In this document: positions 55,856-63,907 of the stretch, piece after piece
Layout: each line of letters opens with the position of its first letter
Position numbering within the stretch: the first letter of the stretch is position 1
NCBI RefSeq assembly: GCF_013377255.1
Contig: NZ_CP016614.1
Span: 2,178,501 to 2,242,500, forward strand
Direction of reading: 5' to 3'
Length of the DNA stretch: 64,000 nt
DNA from: Mannheimia granulomatis
Lineage (GTDB): Bacteria; Pseudomonadota; Gammaproteobacteria; Enterobacterales; Pasteurellaceae
Notes under the pieces: generated by a model
Database searches by the model: none
Told to the model about the DNA's origin: nothing
What the model saw: only the letters and a program-made list of their open reading frames with translations
Made by a program: the position numbers and the translations under genes

Positions 55856-56395
55856 ATGAATAAGAAATTTCTCCTGCCTTTAGTTGTATTTTTAGCTTTA
55901 TCTGTTGCATTTATGATTCAACTTGCCCGCAATTCTCAAGGCGATGATCCGAAAAGATTAGAGTCAGCCTTAGTTGGAAAAAGCGTACCTGTATTTAGCC
56001 TAGAATCTTTAGTTGATGAAAAGCAACAACTGAATGAAAACATTTTAAAAACAGGGACGCCCCGCTTACTGAATGTTTGGGCAACGTGGTGCCCGACCTG
56101 CTATGCCGAACACGAATATTTAACTATTCTTGCCAAACAGGGAGTAGAGATTATCGGTATTGATTATAAAGATGAACGCCCCAAAGCCATTAAATTCCTT
56201 ACCAATTATGGCAACCCGTACAAAGCAATCATTTTCGACCCGAAAGGATCTCTAGGGTTAGATCTTGGTGTGTACGGCGCACCGGAAACCTTTATCGTGG
56301 ATGGTAACGGCATTATCCGCTACCGCCATGCAGGTGATGTAAACGACAAAGTTTGGAACCAAGTGCTTAAACCGATTTATGAGAAATTGAAATAG
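55856..56395 (+). CDS. ccmG: Thiol:disulfide interchange protein CcmG (DsbE)
   Basis: 179 residues. N-terminal membrane anchor (about 4-23), thioredoxin fold with active site WCPTC (C79, C82) and the cis-Pro segment GAPETFIVD. It keeps apocytochrome c thiols reduced in the periplasm for haem attachment. First gene of an apparent ccmGHI-mog-glnB-lspA-ispH-sdhE operon. ccmA-F are not adjacent: coaA with its terminator lies upstream. Confidence 0.95.
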   Translation: MNKKFLLPLVVFLALSVAFMIQLARNSQGDDPKRLESALVGKSVPVFSLESLVDEKQQLNENILKTGTPRLLNVWATWCPTCYAEHEYLTILAKQGVEIIGIDYKDERPKAIKFLTNYGNPYKAIIFDPKGSLGLDLGVYGAPETFIVDGNGIIRYRHAGDVNDKVWNQVLKPIYEKLK

Positions 56396-56403
56396 TGATA
56401 ACC

Positions 56404-56883
56404 ATGAAAAAAGCCTTACCGTTAATCTTTATGTTTGCCACAGTTGTCGCTACCGCCGCGCCTGTGGAAATACACCAATTCGATAATCCGCAGCAAGAGG
56501 CGGACTATCGAGCTTTAATTCAAGAATTACGCTGCCCGCAATGCCAAAACAATAATATCGCAGATTCTAATGCCACAATTTCTACCGATATGCGGGCAAA
56601 AACCTTAGCATTACTGAAAGAAGGCAAAAGTAAAAGTGAAGTGGTGGATTATATGGTCGAACGTTACGGCAATTTCGTCACCTACAATCCACCAATGACC
56701 CCTGCAACATTAATGTTGTGGATTCTGCCGTTATTACTTATTTGCCTAGGGCTTGTTATTGTCTGGCGAAGAAAAAAAGCCAAGCCACAAGCGGTCAATT
56801 CTGAGCAAAATTTTGCAAATCGCAACTTAAATCAAGATGAACAAGAGCGTCTTAACCAAATTTTAAATAAGGAAGAAAAATGA
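56404..56883 (+). CDS. ccmH: Cytochrome c biogenesis protein CcmH (CycL-like)
   Basis: 159 residues from ATG 56404 (GTG 56395 would overlap ccmG and is less likely). Signal peptide, redox motif LRCPQCQNNNIADSNA (C44, C47), three-helix domain, then a C-terminal membrane segment (LMLWILPLLLICLGLVIVW). A complete uptake signal is embedded in the C-terminal codons (near 56787). It holds apocytochrome c in the haem-ligation complex. It overlaps ccmI by 4 bp. Confidence 0.94.
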   Translation: MKKALPLIFMFATVVATAAPVEIHQFDNPQQEADYRALIQELRCPQCQNNNIADSNATISTDMRAKTLALLKEGKSKSEVVDYMVERYGNFVTYNPPMTPATLMLWILPLLLICLGLVIVWRRKKAKPQAVNSEQNFANRNLNQDEQERLNQILNKEEK

Positions 56884-57791
56884 ATTTCTGGCTAGCAATC
56901 ATATCCATTACATTCATTGTTTGTATCGTAGCGTTTTACCCTTTGCTTAAAAAAAACAAGCAAATTGATAACAATAAGCGAGATAACTTAAACAAAGCCT
57001 TTTATTTTGATCGCTTAAAAGAAGTGGAAAATGAAGCCAACGAAGGCGTAATTGATGATCCTGAGCAAACCAAGTTAGAGTTACAACAAAACTTGCTGGA
57101 TGATATCCCCGATGCCAATCCGAAAAGCTCTCACTCAACGCTTAAATTTGGTAAGGCGTGGCTGATGTCGCTGATTCTGCTTGTAGGCGGGGTGAGTTTC
57201 GCAGTTTACAGCAGCGTCGGTTCTTGGTTCTCAAATTCGATGCTCGACAGCTCGCACCAAAAATTAGCTTATTTTTATGAGCGTCTAAAAACGGAAGATA
57301 CCAATCCGCTTAGCAGCGAAGAAATGAACCAATTTGCGATGGCATTGCGTGTAGATTTACAAAAAAATCCGGCAGATGATCAAAAATGGTATATGTTAGG
57401 TCAGATCGGGATGGCACTAGATGATGGTCAATTAGCTCATGATGCCTTTAGTAAAGCAGCTCAATTAAAGCCGGATAACCTGGATTATCAATTAAGTCAT
57501 GCACAGCTATTACTCTTCTCTGAAGCACAAGAAGATAAAAAACAAGGCGAAACATTGCTAAAAGACATTATCCGCAAGGATCATACGAACTTTAATGCTT
57601 TAAGCCTACTTGCATTCCATTCTTTTGAAAAAGAAGATTTTAAAATGGCAGCAATGACTTGGGGAATGATGTTAAAGCTTTTACCTGATGAAGATCCTCG
57701 TAAAGTTACTGTTGAACGCAGTTTCAATATGGCACTATCAAACTTAAGTGAATCGGATAAAAAAGAGTTGCAAAAAGGCGAGAAAAAATGA
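56880..57791 (+). CDS. ccmI: Cytochrome c biogenesis TPR protein CcmI
   Basis: 303 residues. Two membrane segments (about 3-22 and 90-110) separated by a short cytoplasmic Leu/Glu-rich region, then a periplasmic TPR domain (WYMLGQIGMALDDGQLAHDAFSKAAQLKP and following repeats). This is the CcmI layout, a chaperone that binds the C-terminus of apocytochrome c. The start overlaps ccmH (ATGA) and the stop overlaps mog (ATGA), pointing to translational coupling. Confidence 0.88.
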   Translation: MNFWLAIISITFIVCIVAFYPLLKKNKQIDNNKRDNLNKAFYFDRLKEVENEANEGVIDDPEQTKLELQQNLLDDIPDANPKSSHSTLKFGKAWLMSLILLVGGVSFAVYSSVGSWFSNSMLDSSHQKLAYFYERLKTEDTNPLSSEEMNQFAMALRVDLQKNPADDQKWYMLGQIGMALDDGQLAHDAFSKAAQLKPDNLDYQLSHAQLLLFSEAQEDKKQGETLLKDIIRKDHTNFNALSLLAFHSFEKEDFKMAAMTWGMMLKLLPDEDPRKVTVERSFNMALSNLSESDKKELQKGEKK

Positions 57792-58393
57792 CCGCTTGTA
57801 AATCATTAGACAAAGAAAAATTAAAAATCGGCTTGGTCTCAATTTCTGACCGAGCCTCACAAGGTGTTTATCAAGACCAAGGTATTCCTGAATTAGAAGC
57901 TTGGTTGGAATCTGCACTCACCGAACAATTTGAACTGGAAAAGCGTTTAATTCCTGACGAACAAGCTGTTATTGAACAAACCTTAATCGAGTTAGTGGAT
58001 ACTCACGCCTGCCATTTAGTCTTAACTACCGGTGGTACAGGGCCTGCCAAACGGGATGTAACCCCCGATGCGACCCTTGCGATCGCCCACCGAGAAATGC
58101 CCGGTTTTGGCGAACAAATGCGACAAGTCAGCCTACATTTTGTGCCGACAGCGATTCTCTCCCGCCAAGTGGGGGTAATTCGTCACGAAAGTCTGATTTT
58201 AAATCTTCCCGGGCAACCTAAAGCAATTAAAGAAACACTGGAAGGTGTAAAAGATGAAAACGGAAAAGTATTAGTAAAAGGCATTTTTAGTGCCGTACCA
58301 TACTGTTTACAACTTTTAAGTGAAATTTATGTCGAAACCAATCCGCAAGTGTGCGAAAGTTTCCGCCCAAAATCGGCTCGTAAAGAAAAATAA
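57788..58393 (+). CDS. mog: Molybdopterin adenylyltransferase Mog
   Basis: 201 residues. MoaB/Mog fold with IGLVSISDRAS at the N-terminus and the phosphate-binding TTGGTGPAKRDVTPDAT, both typical of Mog. It adenylates molybdopterin before molybdate insertion. It overlaps ccmI by 4 bp; its first codons (ATGACCGCTTGT) are made of a reverse uptake-signal core. Its place in a cytochrome operon may reflect shared need in anaerobic respiration, an inference. Confidence 0.94.
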   Translation: MTACKSLDKEKLKIGLVSISDRASQGVYQDQGIPELEAWLESALTEQFELEKRLIPDEQAVIEQTLIELVDTHACHLVLTTGGTGPAKRDVTPDATLAIAHREMPGFGEQMRQVSLHFVPTAILSRQVGVIRHESLILNLPGQPKAIKETLEGVKDENGKVLVKGIFSAVPYCLQLLSEIYVETNPQVCESFRPKSARKEK

Positions 58394-58401
58394 GGACAAC
58401 C

Positions 58402-58740
58402 ATGAAAAAAATTGAGGCAATCATCAAACCGTTCAAATTAGATGATGTACGTGAGGTCTTAACCGATGTCGGTATTACAGGAATGAGTATTACCGAAATC
58501 AAAGGATTTGGCAGACAAAAAGGACATACCGAGCTTTATCGTGGTGCAGAATATGCCATTGATTTTTTACCTAAAGTGAAAATTGAAATTGTTGTGCCGG
58601 ATGAGCTGGAAGAACAATGTATCGAAGCCATTATGGAGACTGCACAAACAGGTAAAATCGGCGATGGCAAGATTTTCGTGTATGATGTCAGCCGTGTAAT
58701 TCGTATTCGCACCGGCGAAGAAAATGAAGATGCAATTTAA
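58402..58740 (+). CDS. glnB: Nitrogen regulatory protein P-II GlnB
   Basis: 112 residues. T-loop with the uridylylation site Y51 in ELYRGAEYAIDFLPK, and the PII signatures near both ends (KIEAIIKPFKLDDVREVL, GKIGDGKIFVYDV). It signals glutamine and 2-oxoglutarate levels to GlnD/GlnE/NtrB in enterics. It lies 8 bp behind mog in the operon, without amtB nearby. Confidence 0.96.
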   Translation: MKKIEAIIKPFKLDDVREVLTDVGITGMSITEIKGFGRQKGHTELYRGAEYAIDFLPKVKIEIVVPDELEEQCIEAIMETAQTGKIGDGKIFVYDVSRVIRIRTGEENEDAI

Positions 58741-58760
58741 TATTAAATAGAAAGGATACA

Positions 58761-59252
58761 ATGAAAAAAACAGGTCTTAGTTGGTTATGGCTTAGCCTCG
58801 TAACCATTATTTTGGATTTATGGTCAAAATATATTGTAGTTAAAAATTTTGAATTTGGGGAAAGCATTAATATTCTACCGATTTTCAACTTAACTTACGC
58901 CCGCAATTACGGGGCTGCTTTTAGTTTTTTAGCCGATCATTCCGGCTGGCAAAAGTATTTCTTTTTAGGGCTGGCAATCATTATTTCAGCGGCATTAATC
59001 TTTGCCCTATTTAAAAATCAAGCGGTCAAAAAATTGGAAAATTCTGCATATGCATTAATTATTGGCGGAGCCATCGGCAATGCCATTGACCGTGCTTATC
59101 ATGGTTATGTAGTTGATTTTCTTCATTTTTATTGGGATGTGTACCATTATCCTGTATTTAATATCGCAGATATTGCCATTTGTGTGGGTGCCGGCTTACT
59201 ACTGGTAGAAGCCTTTACAAACAAAAAAGAGAAACAAGGTAAGAGTGATTAG
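58761..59252 (+). CDS. lspA: Lipoprotein signal peptidase LspA
   Basis: 163 residues, four membrane segments. Aspartyl catalytic pair D119 in GYVVDFLHF and D137 in FNIADIAICVG; NAIDRAYHG is the conserved loop. It cleaves signal peptides of prolipoproteins. It abuts ispH (stop and start adjacent), the order seen in enterics. Confidence 0.97.
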   Translation: MKKTGLSWLWLSLVTIILDLWSKYIVVKNFEFGESINILPIFNLTYARNYGAAFSFLADHSGWQKYFFLGLAIIISAALIFALFKNQAVKKLENSAYALIIGGAIGNAIDRAYHGYVVDFLHFYWDVYHYPVFNIADIAICVGAGLLLVEAFTNKKEKQGKSD

Positions 59253-60197
59253 ATGAAAATTTTATTAGCAAATCCTCGTGGTTTCTGTGCAGGCGTAGAT
59301 AGAGCTATTTCGATTGTAGAGCTTGCCTTAGAAATTCACGGAGCGCCCATTTATGTTCGCCACGAAGTAGTACATAACCGCTTTGTGGTGGATGGACTAA
59401 AAGCCAAAGGAGCCGTTTTTGTAGAAGAGTTAAATGAAGTGCCGGATGGTGCAATTGTGATTTTCTCTGCTCACGGTGTTTCACAAGCAGTTCGCCAAGA
59501 GGCAAAAAATCGTGGCTTAAAAGTCTTTGATGCAACTTGCCCGTTAGTAACTAAAGTACACATGCAAGTTGCTCGTGCCAGTCGAAAAGGGACAAAAGCA
59601 ATTTTAATCGGTCACGAAGGGCATCCTGAAGTTATCGGAACGATGGGGCAATATGATAATGAAGAAGGTGGTATTTATTTGATTGAGTCGGTCGAAGATA
59701 TCGCCAAGCTCCCTGTTTCCAATAATGACGAACTCACTTTTATGACGCAAACTACTCTCTCAATTGATGATACCATTGGGGTCATTGATGCGTTAAAAGA
59801 GAAATATCCCTCGATTCAAGGCCCACGGAAAAACGATATTTGCTATGCTACTACCAACCGTCAACAGGCAGTTCGGGAACTTGCAGAACAATCACAATTA
59901 GTATTGGTTGTAGGTTCAAAAAACTCCTCTAATTCTAACCGCCTTGCAGAATTAGCTTCTCGAATGGGAGTGATGGCAAAATTAATTGACGGTCCACAAG
60001 ATATTGACCCGGCTTGGTTAGACGGCGTAAAGACAATTGGCATTACCGCCGGCGCTTCTGCTCCTGAGGTCTTGGTTCAGTCAGTGATTTCTCATCTGAA
60101 AACCTTAGGCGTAACAGAAGTAGAAACCTTAGTCGGCAATGAAGAAAATATTGTATTTGAAGTGCCGAAAGAGCTCCGTATTCACGAGGTAAAATAA
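59253..60197 (+). CDS. ispH: 4-hydroxy-3-methylbut-2-enyl diphosphate reductase IspH
   Basis: 314 residues. Three Fe-S cysteines: C12 (NPRGFCAGVDRA), the Cys of FDATCPLVTKVH and the Cys of NDICYATTNRQ. It performs the last step of the MEP isoprenoid pathway. Start follows lspA directly; stop overlaps the sdhE ATG (TAATG). Confidence 0.97.
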   Translation: MKILLANPRGFCAGVDRAISIVELALEIHGAPIYVRHEVVHNRFVVDGLKAKGAVFVEELNEVPDGAIVIFSAHGVSQAVRQEAKNRGLKVFDATCPLVTKVHMQVARASRKGTKAILIGHEGHPEVIGTMGQYDNEEGGIYLIESVEDIAKLPVSNNDELTFMTQTTLSIDDTIGVIDALKEKYPSIQGPRKNDICYATTNRQQAVRELAEQSQLVLVVGSKNSSNSNRLAELASRMGVMAKLIDGPQDIDPAWLDGVKTIGITAGASAPEVLVQSVISHLKTLGVTEVETLVGNEENIVFEVPKELRIHEVK

Positions 60198-60445
60198 TGG
60201 CCGAAATTAATCGTTTTAAATTAGAGTGGGAATGTCGCCGCGGTATGCGTGAGTTAGACAAAATGATTATGCCGTTTTATAAAAATCATTTTGATGAACT
60301 CAATGAGAGCCAGAAACTCGCATTTGTACAAATGTTAAGCTATACCGATCCGGAATTATTTCGTTGGGTCATGCTGCAAGAAAAAGCGCCCACTCAAGAG
60401 ATTTCAGATCTTATTGATATGATCCGTTTAAAAATTGAACGTTAA
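60197..60445 (+). CDS. sdhE: FAD assembly factor SdhE (CptB/YgfY)
   Basis: 82 residues with the family motif RRGMRELD near residues 14-21 and a helical bundle. SdhE helps attach FAD to SdhA and FrdA. It overlaps ispH by one base, so it is the last gene of the ccmG-to-sdhE run. Beyond it a 180-bp gap precedes maoP. Confidence 0.92.
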   Translation: MAEINRFKLEWECRRGMRELDKMIMPFYKNHFDELNESQKLAFVQMLSYTDPELFRWVMLQEKAPTQEISDLIDMIRLKIER

Positions 60446-60624
60446 ATCATACTAATGAAAGATCCTGCTTAATTCTCACACCAAGCAAATTCACAAAATT
60501 TGCGAAAAATCGGGGAAATTTAACCGCTTTTTGCATTAAATCATTGATTTATTCTCTATTTTTGTTTTAATGTACGCCCGATTTTTCTTTTCCCAATTTC
60601 CAATAAAAAACAATGAGGCATATT

Positions 60625-60957
60625 ATGGCAGATAGTTTTAGCGTTACACGTCGCTTTTTTGATGATAAAAATTACCCTCGCGGCTTCTCTCGTCACGGTG
60701 ATTACACCATTCGCGAATCACAAACTTTAGAGCAATTTGGTCAAGCTTGCTTAGCTTTAGAAACCGGTGAACGCAAACCTGCTACAGCAGAAGAAAAACG
60801 TTTTGTGGCGGTAATGAAAGGTGAAGAAACGGCAGAAAGCATAATTGAAAAAGCCTGGTTAAAATACCGTTCACTAACAAGTGCAAGCAAACGAATCTAC
60901 ACACTTTCCGGTAATGCCGGTAGTGATGTTGGTGATGATTTTAGTGCAGCTGAATAA
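60625..60957 (+). CDS. maoP: Macrodomain Ori organization protein MaoP (DUF413)
   Basis: 110 residues from ATG 60625, which has GAGG upstream and matches the E. coli YifE start; the ATG at 60613 overlaps that site. Core SVTRRFFDDKNYPRGFSRHGDYTIRESQTLEQFG is the DUF413 signature. In E. coli MaoP works with the maoS site to organise the Ori region. Terminator follows. Confidence 0.93.
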   Translation: MADSFSVTRRFFDDKNYPRGFSRHGDYTIRESQTLEQFGQACLALETGERKPATAEEKRFVAVMKGEETAESIIEKAWLKYRSLTSASKRIYTLSGNAGSDVGDDFSAAE

Positions 60958-60971
60958 TCTAATTATTAAAG

Positions 60972-60993
60972 AACCACGAAGCAATTCGTGGTT
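60972..60993 (+). terminator. Rho-independent terminator of maoP
   Basis: AACCACGAA / TTCGTGGTT with a 4-nt loop, followed by TGTTTTTT. Confidence 0.88.
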
Positions 60994-61024
60994 TGTTTTT
61001 TCGTTTTCTATATTGTGGTAAAAA

Positions 61025-62116
61025 ATGACACTCCCTATCGAACAATATTCCGATCTCCTTGCAAAAAAAACAGAAAATCTGACCGCTTTACTTGCCCCTT
61101 TTAATCCTCCGGCATTAGAAGTTTTTTCTTCTAAGCCAAGCCATTTCCGTATGCGAGCGGAATTTCGGGTTTGGCATGATAACGGTGAGATCTACCATAT
61201 TATGTTCAATCAAGAGACGAAAGAGCGTTATCGTGTAGATAGTTTCCCGATTGCAAGCACACTTATCAATAACATGATGACAGTGCTGTTAGCGGAAATT
61301 AAAGGCAAGGAGCAGCTTACCCGAAAGCTGTTCCAAATTGATTATTTAAGCACGCTCAGCGGTGAAATTGCGGTGTCATTGCTCTATCATAAAACACTCA
61401 CTGATGATTGGATTGAGCAGGCAAAAAGCTTAAAAGCCCGATTACAAAATCAAGGTTTTAAAGTACAACTCATTGGGCGGGCAACCAAGCAAAAAATTGC
61501 CTTAGATTGCGATTATGTGGAAGAAGTTTTACCGATTCACGGCAAAAACTATATTTACCGCCAAGTGGAAAACAGTTTCACCCAGCCAAATGCAGAAATG
61601 AACATCAAAATGCTGGAATGGGCAAGAACTTGTACTAAAAACAGCCAAGGTGATTTACTGGAACTTTATTGTGGTAACGGCAACTTCTCTATTGCCCTAG
61701 CAGAAAATTTCCGCAAAGTGCTGGCAACTGAAATTTCAAAGTCCTCAGTGCATTCAGCTCAATATAATATTGAGCAAAATGGGATTAATAACCTACAGAT
61801 TATCCGAATGTCGGCAGAAGAATTTACCCAAGCAATGAATGGCGTGCGTGAATTTTATCGCTTAAAAGGCATTGATTTAAAAGCCTATGATTGCAATACC
61901 ATTTTTGTCGACCCGCCACGGGCAGGCTTGGATCAAGATACGCTTAATATGGTACAAGCTTATGACCGTATTCTCTATATTTCATGCAATCCTGAAACTT
62001 TAGCGGCAAATTTACAGCAATTATGTCAAACCCATCGTATTGAAAAGGCGGCATTATTCGATCAGTTCCCTTACACTCATCACATAGAAAGTGGCGTTTG
62101 GCTGATAAAAAAATAA
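61025..62116 (+). CDS. trmA: tRNA (uracil-5-)-methyltransferase TrmA
   Basis: 363 residues. SAM-binding LLELYCGNGNFSIALA, DPPRAGLD and the nucleophilic Cys motif YISCNPETLAANL. It makes m5U54 (ribothymidine) in the T-loop of tRNAs and some tmRNA/rRNA. Stands alone before the tRNA-Ser pair. Confidence 0.97.
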   Translation: MTLPIEQYSDLLAKKTENLTALLAPFNPPALEVFSSKPSHFRMRAEFRVWHDNGEIYHIMFNQETKERYRVDSFPIASTLINNMMTVLLAEIKGKEQLTRKLFQIDYLSTLSGEIAVSLLYHKTLTDDWIEQAKSLKARLQNQGFKVQLIGRATKQKIALDCDYVEEVLPIHGKNYIYRQVENSFTQPNAEMNIKMLEWARTCTKNSQGDLLELYCGNGNFSIALAENFRKVLATEISKSSVHSAQYNIEQNGINNLQIIRMSAEEFTQAMNGVREFYRLKGIDLKAYDCNTIFVDPPRAGLDQDTLNMVQAYDRILYISCNPETLAANLQQLCQTHRIEKAALFDQFPYTHHIESGVWLIKK

Positions 62117-62163
62117 TTTATGCTGAAAAAAAGAACGAATAATCTGATTTTCAGATTTATTGC

Positions 62164-62192
62164 TTGACGATTATTCGATAAATCTCTATTAT
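62164..62192 (+). promoter_or_regulatory. Promoter of the tRNA-Ser pair
   Basis: TTGACG (62164-62169), 17-bp spacer, TATTAT (62187-62192), 16 bp before the mature tRNA. Reads toward both tRNA-Ser genes. Confidence 0.7.
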
Positions 62193-62208
62193 TGCAGGCG
62201 TTTTCAAC

Positions 62209-62298
62209 GGAGGAATGGCAGAGCGGTTGAATGCACCGGTCTTGAAAACCGGCGAGGGTTAACGCCCTCCGTGAGTTCGAATCTCACTTCCTCCGCCA
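62209..62298 (+). tRNA. tRNA-Ser (UGA), first copy
   Basis: 90 nt with encoded CCA; class II with a long variable arm, anticodon loop CTTGAAA (anticodon UGA), acceptor GGAGGAA/TTCCTCC. Confidence 0.95.
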
Positions 62299-62310
62299 TC
62301 AAATTTAGAG

Positions 62311-62332
62311 TCTGCTGATTGTTATCAGCAGA
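62311..62332 (+). terminator. Hairpin between the two tRNA-Ser genes
   Basis: TCTGCTGAT / ATCAGCAGA with loop TGTT followed by TTTTCTCTTTT. It would stop part of the transcription before the second tRNA-Ser or serve as a processing site. Confidence 0.75.
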
Positions 62333-62375
62333 TTTTCTCTTTTAAGAGAACAACAATTTCACAGACTTTCAACCC

Positions 62376-62465
62376 GGAGGAATGGCAGAGCGGTTGAATG
62401 CACCGGTCTTGAAAACCGGCGAGGGTTAACGCCCTCCGTGAGTTCGAATCTCACTTCCTCCGCCA
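62376..62465 (+). tRNA. tRNA-Ser (UGA), second copy
   Basis: 90 nt, identical to the copy at 62209-62298. No separate promoter is obvious in the 77-bp spacer, so it may depend on read-through of the intervening hairpin. Confidence 0.95.
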
Positions 62466-62471
62466 GTATTT

Positions 62472-62497
62472 AAACCTGTTGAGCATTCAACAGGTTT
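62472..62497 (+). terminator. Terminator behind the second tRNA-Ser
   Basis: AAACCTGTTGA / TCAACAGGTTT with loop GCAT, followed by TTTTATTT. Confidence 0.9.
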
Positions 62498-62621
62498 TTT
62501 TATTTCCTATTTGCAAAAATATCTGACAAATAGACCGCTTGCATTCATTGCTATAAACTGTTGAAATCAAAGCAAACTTCCTTTAGGATAATTGCGATTC
62601 ATTCTCAATAATTTAGCTTTC

Positions 62622-62999
62622 ATGAAATTACTTTATATTATATCCGGTTTTATCTGTATTGGTCTTGGCATTATTGGTGCAATATTGCCGGGTTTACCAA
62701 CCACTCCTTTTTTACTCTTGGCCTTGTTTTGCTTTACTAAAGGTTCGGAGAGAATTCGTCTATGGTTTATCCAAACCAAACTTTATAAAAAATATCTACA
62801 GACATACGATGAAAAGCGGGCAATGACAATGAAACAAAAAATCACAATTCTGGCAATTGCGTTTCCGTTTACTCTATTTGCCTTTATCTCATTGCCTCAC
62901 ATAGGTGGGAAAATAGCCTTAGCCGTGCTTGTAGTTGTTCAATATTGGTACTTCTTTTGCAAAATGAAAACTCTTGAAGCAACGCCCATAAAACCTTAA
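62622..62999 (+). CDS. ybaN: DUF454 inner-membrane protein YbaN
   Basis: 125 residues from ATG 62622. About three membrane segments; the signature ILPGLPTTPFLLLALFCFTKGSERIRLWF is the DUF454 core. Function unknown across the family. Its stop overlaps the convergent xerC stop by 4 bp, with no room for a terminator outside the coding regions. Confidence 0.88.
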   Translation: MKLLYIISGFICIGLGIIGAILPGLPTTPFLLLALFCFTKGSERIRLWFIQTKLYKKYLQTYDEKRAMTMKQKITILAIAFPFTLFAFISLPHIGGKIALAVLVVVQYWYFFCKMKTLEATPIKP

Positions 63000-63907
63000 T
63001 CTTCTTTCTTTCTTCTCGCTCTTGGGTGTGCTGAGTCATAAATTTTTGCAAGGTGTTGAAAATCCAAATGGGTGTAAATTTGAGTAGTAGAAAGACTGCT
63101 ATGTCCTAACAACTCTTGTACTGCTCGTAAATCACCGCTCGCTTCCAACATATGGGTAGCAAAAGAATGGCGTAATTTATGCGGATGCAAATGGCTTTCC
63201 AGCCCCTGTCGTTCTCCCCACTTCTGCATCACCAGCTGAATTGAACGGTGCGATAAACGCCCTCCCCGCTTATTCAAAAACACGGAATTATCTTGAGGCT
63301 TAAACTGCCTCCGCACCTCAAGCCAACGGTGAAGGGCATTTAACGCTTTAGAACCAATCGGCACAATTCGTTCTTTACTGCCCTTACCTTGCACGCGAAC
63401 TTCTTTCGCTGATAAATCCATATCGCCTAAATTCAGACCTTGCAACTCAGATAAACGTAATCCGGAACTGTACATCAGTTCCATCATCGCTATATCACGC
63501 AGATCGCTTGGCTCATCACTTTCAATCGTAAGAAGTTGCCCTACTTGCTCTGCATCAATATTTTTCGGTAAATGTTTGCCCACTTTCGGCGATTTCACAC
63601 CAAGAGTCGGATTAGCATTCATTCGCCCAACCTTAATTAGATAGACAAACCACTGTCTTAATGCCACCAATCGCAAACCGATACTTTTCACACTCAAGCC
63701 CTGTCTATGGCTTTGGCTTAACATCCAACGTACCGAGCTACTTTCCACTTCTTCCCAACTTTCGATACCAGCCTGTGAAAAAAGCTCGCTCACCGCGGCT
63801 AATTGGCGTTGGTAGTTGCTCAAAGTATGCGGACTCACCTGCTTTTCAATTCGCAGAAAATCCCAATAGGGCTGAGTTTGTTGGAAAAGTGGGTTGGAGA
63901 TATTCAT
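62996..63907 (-). CDS. xerC: Site-specific tyrosine recombinase XerC
   Basis: 303 residues from ATG 63907; the longer frame begins with TTG inside an uptake signal. N-terminal SAM-like domain, then the catalytic residues: Arg in SSGLRLSELQG, Lys in GKGSKERIVP, HKLRHSFATH, GHSSLSTTQIYTH with the nucleophilic Tyr. With XerD it resolves chromosome dimers at dif near the terminus. Convergent and overlapping with ybaN. Confidence 0.96.
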   Translation of the reverse strand: MNISNPLFQQTQPYWDFLRIEKQVSPHTLSNYQRQLAAVSELFSQAGIESWEEVESSSVRWMLSQSHRQGLSVKSIGLRLVALRQWFVYLIKVGRMNANPTLGVKSPKVGKHLPKNIDAEQVGQLLTIESDEPSDLRDIAMMELMYSSGLRLSELQGLNLGDMDLSAKEVRVQGKGSKERIVPIGSKALNALHRWLEVRRQFKPQDNSVFLNKRGGRLSHRSIQLVMQKWGERQGLESHLHPHKLRHSFATHMLEASGDLRAVQELLGHSSLSTTQIYTHLDFQHLAKIYDSAHPRARRKKED

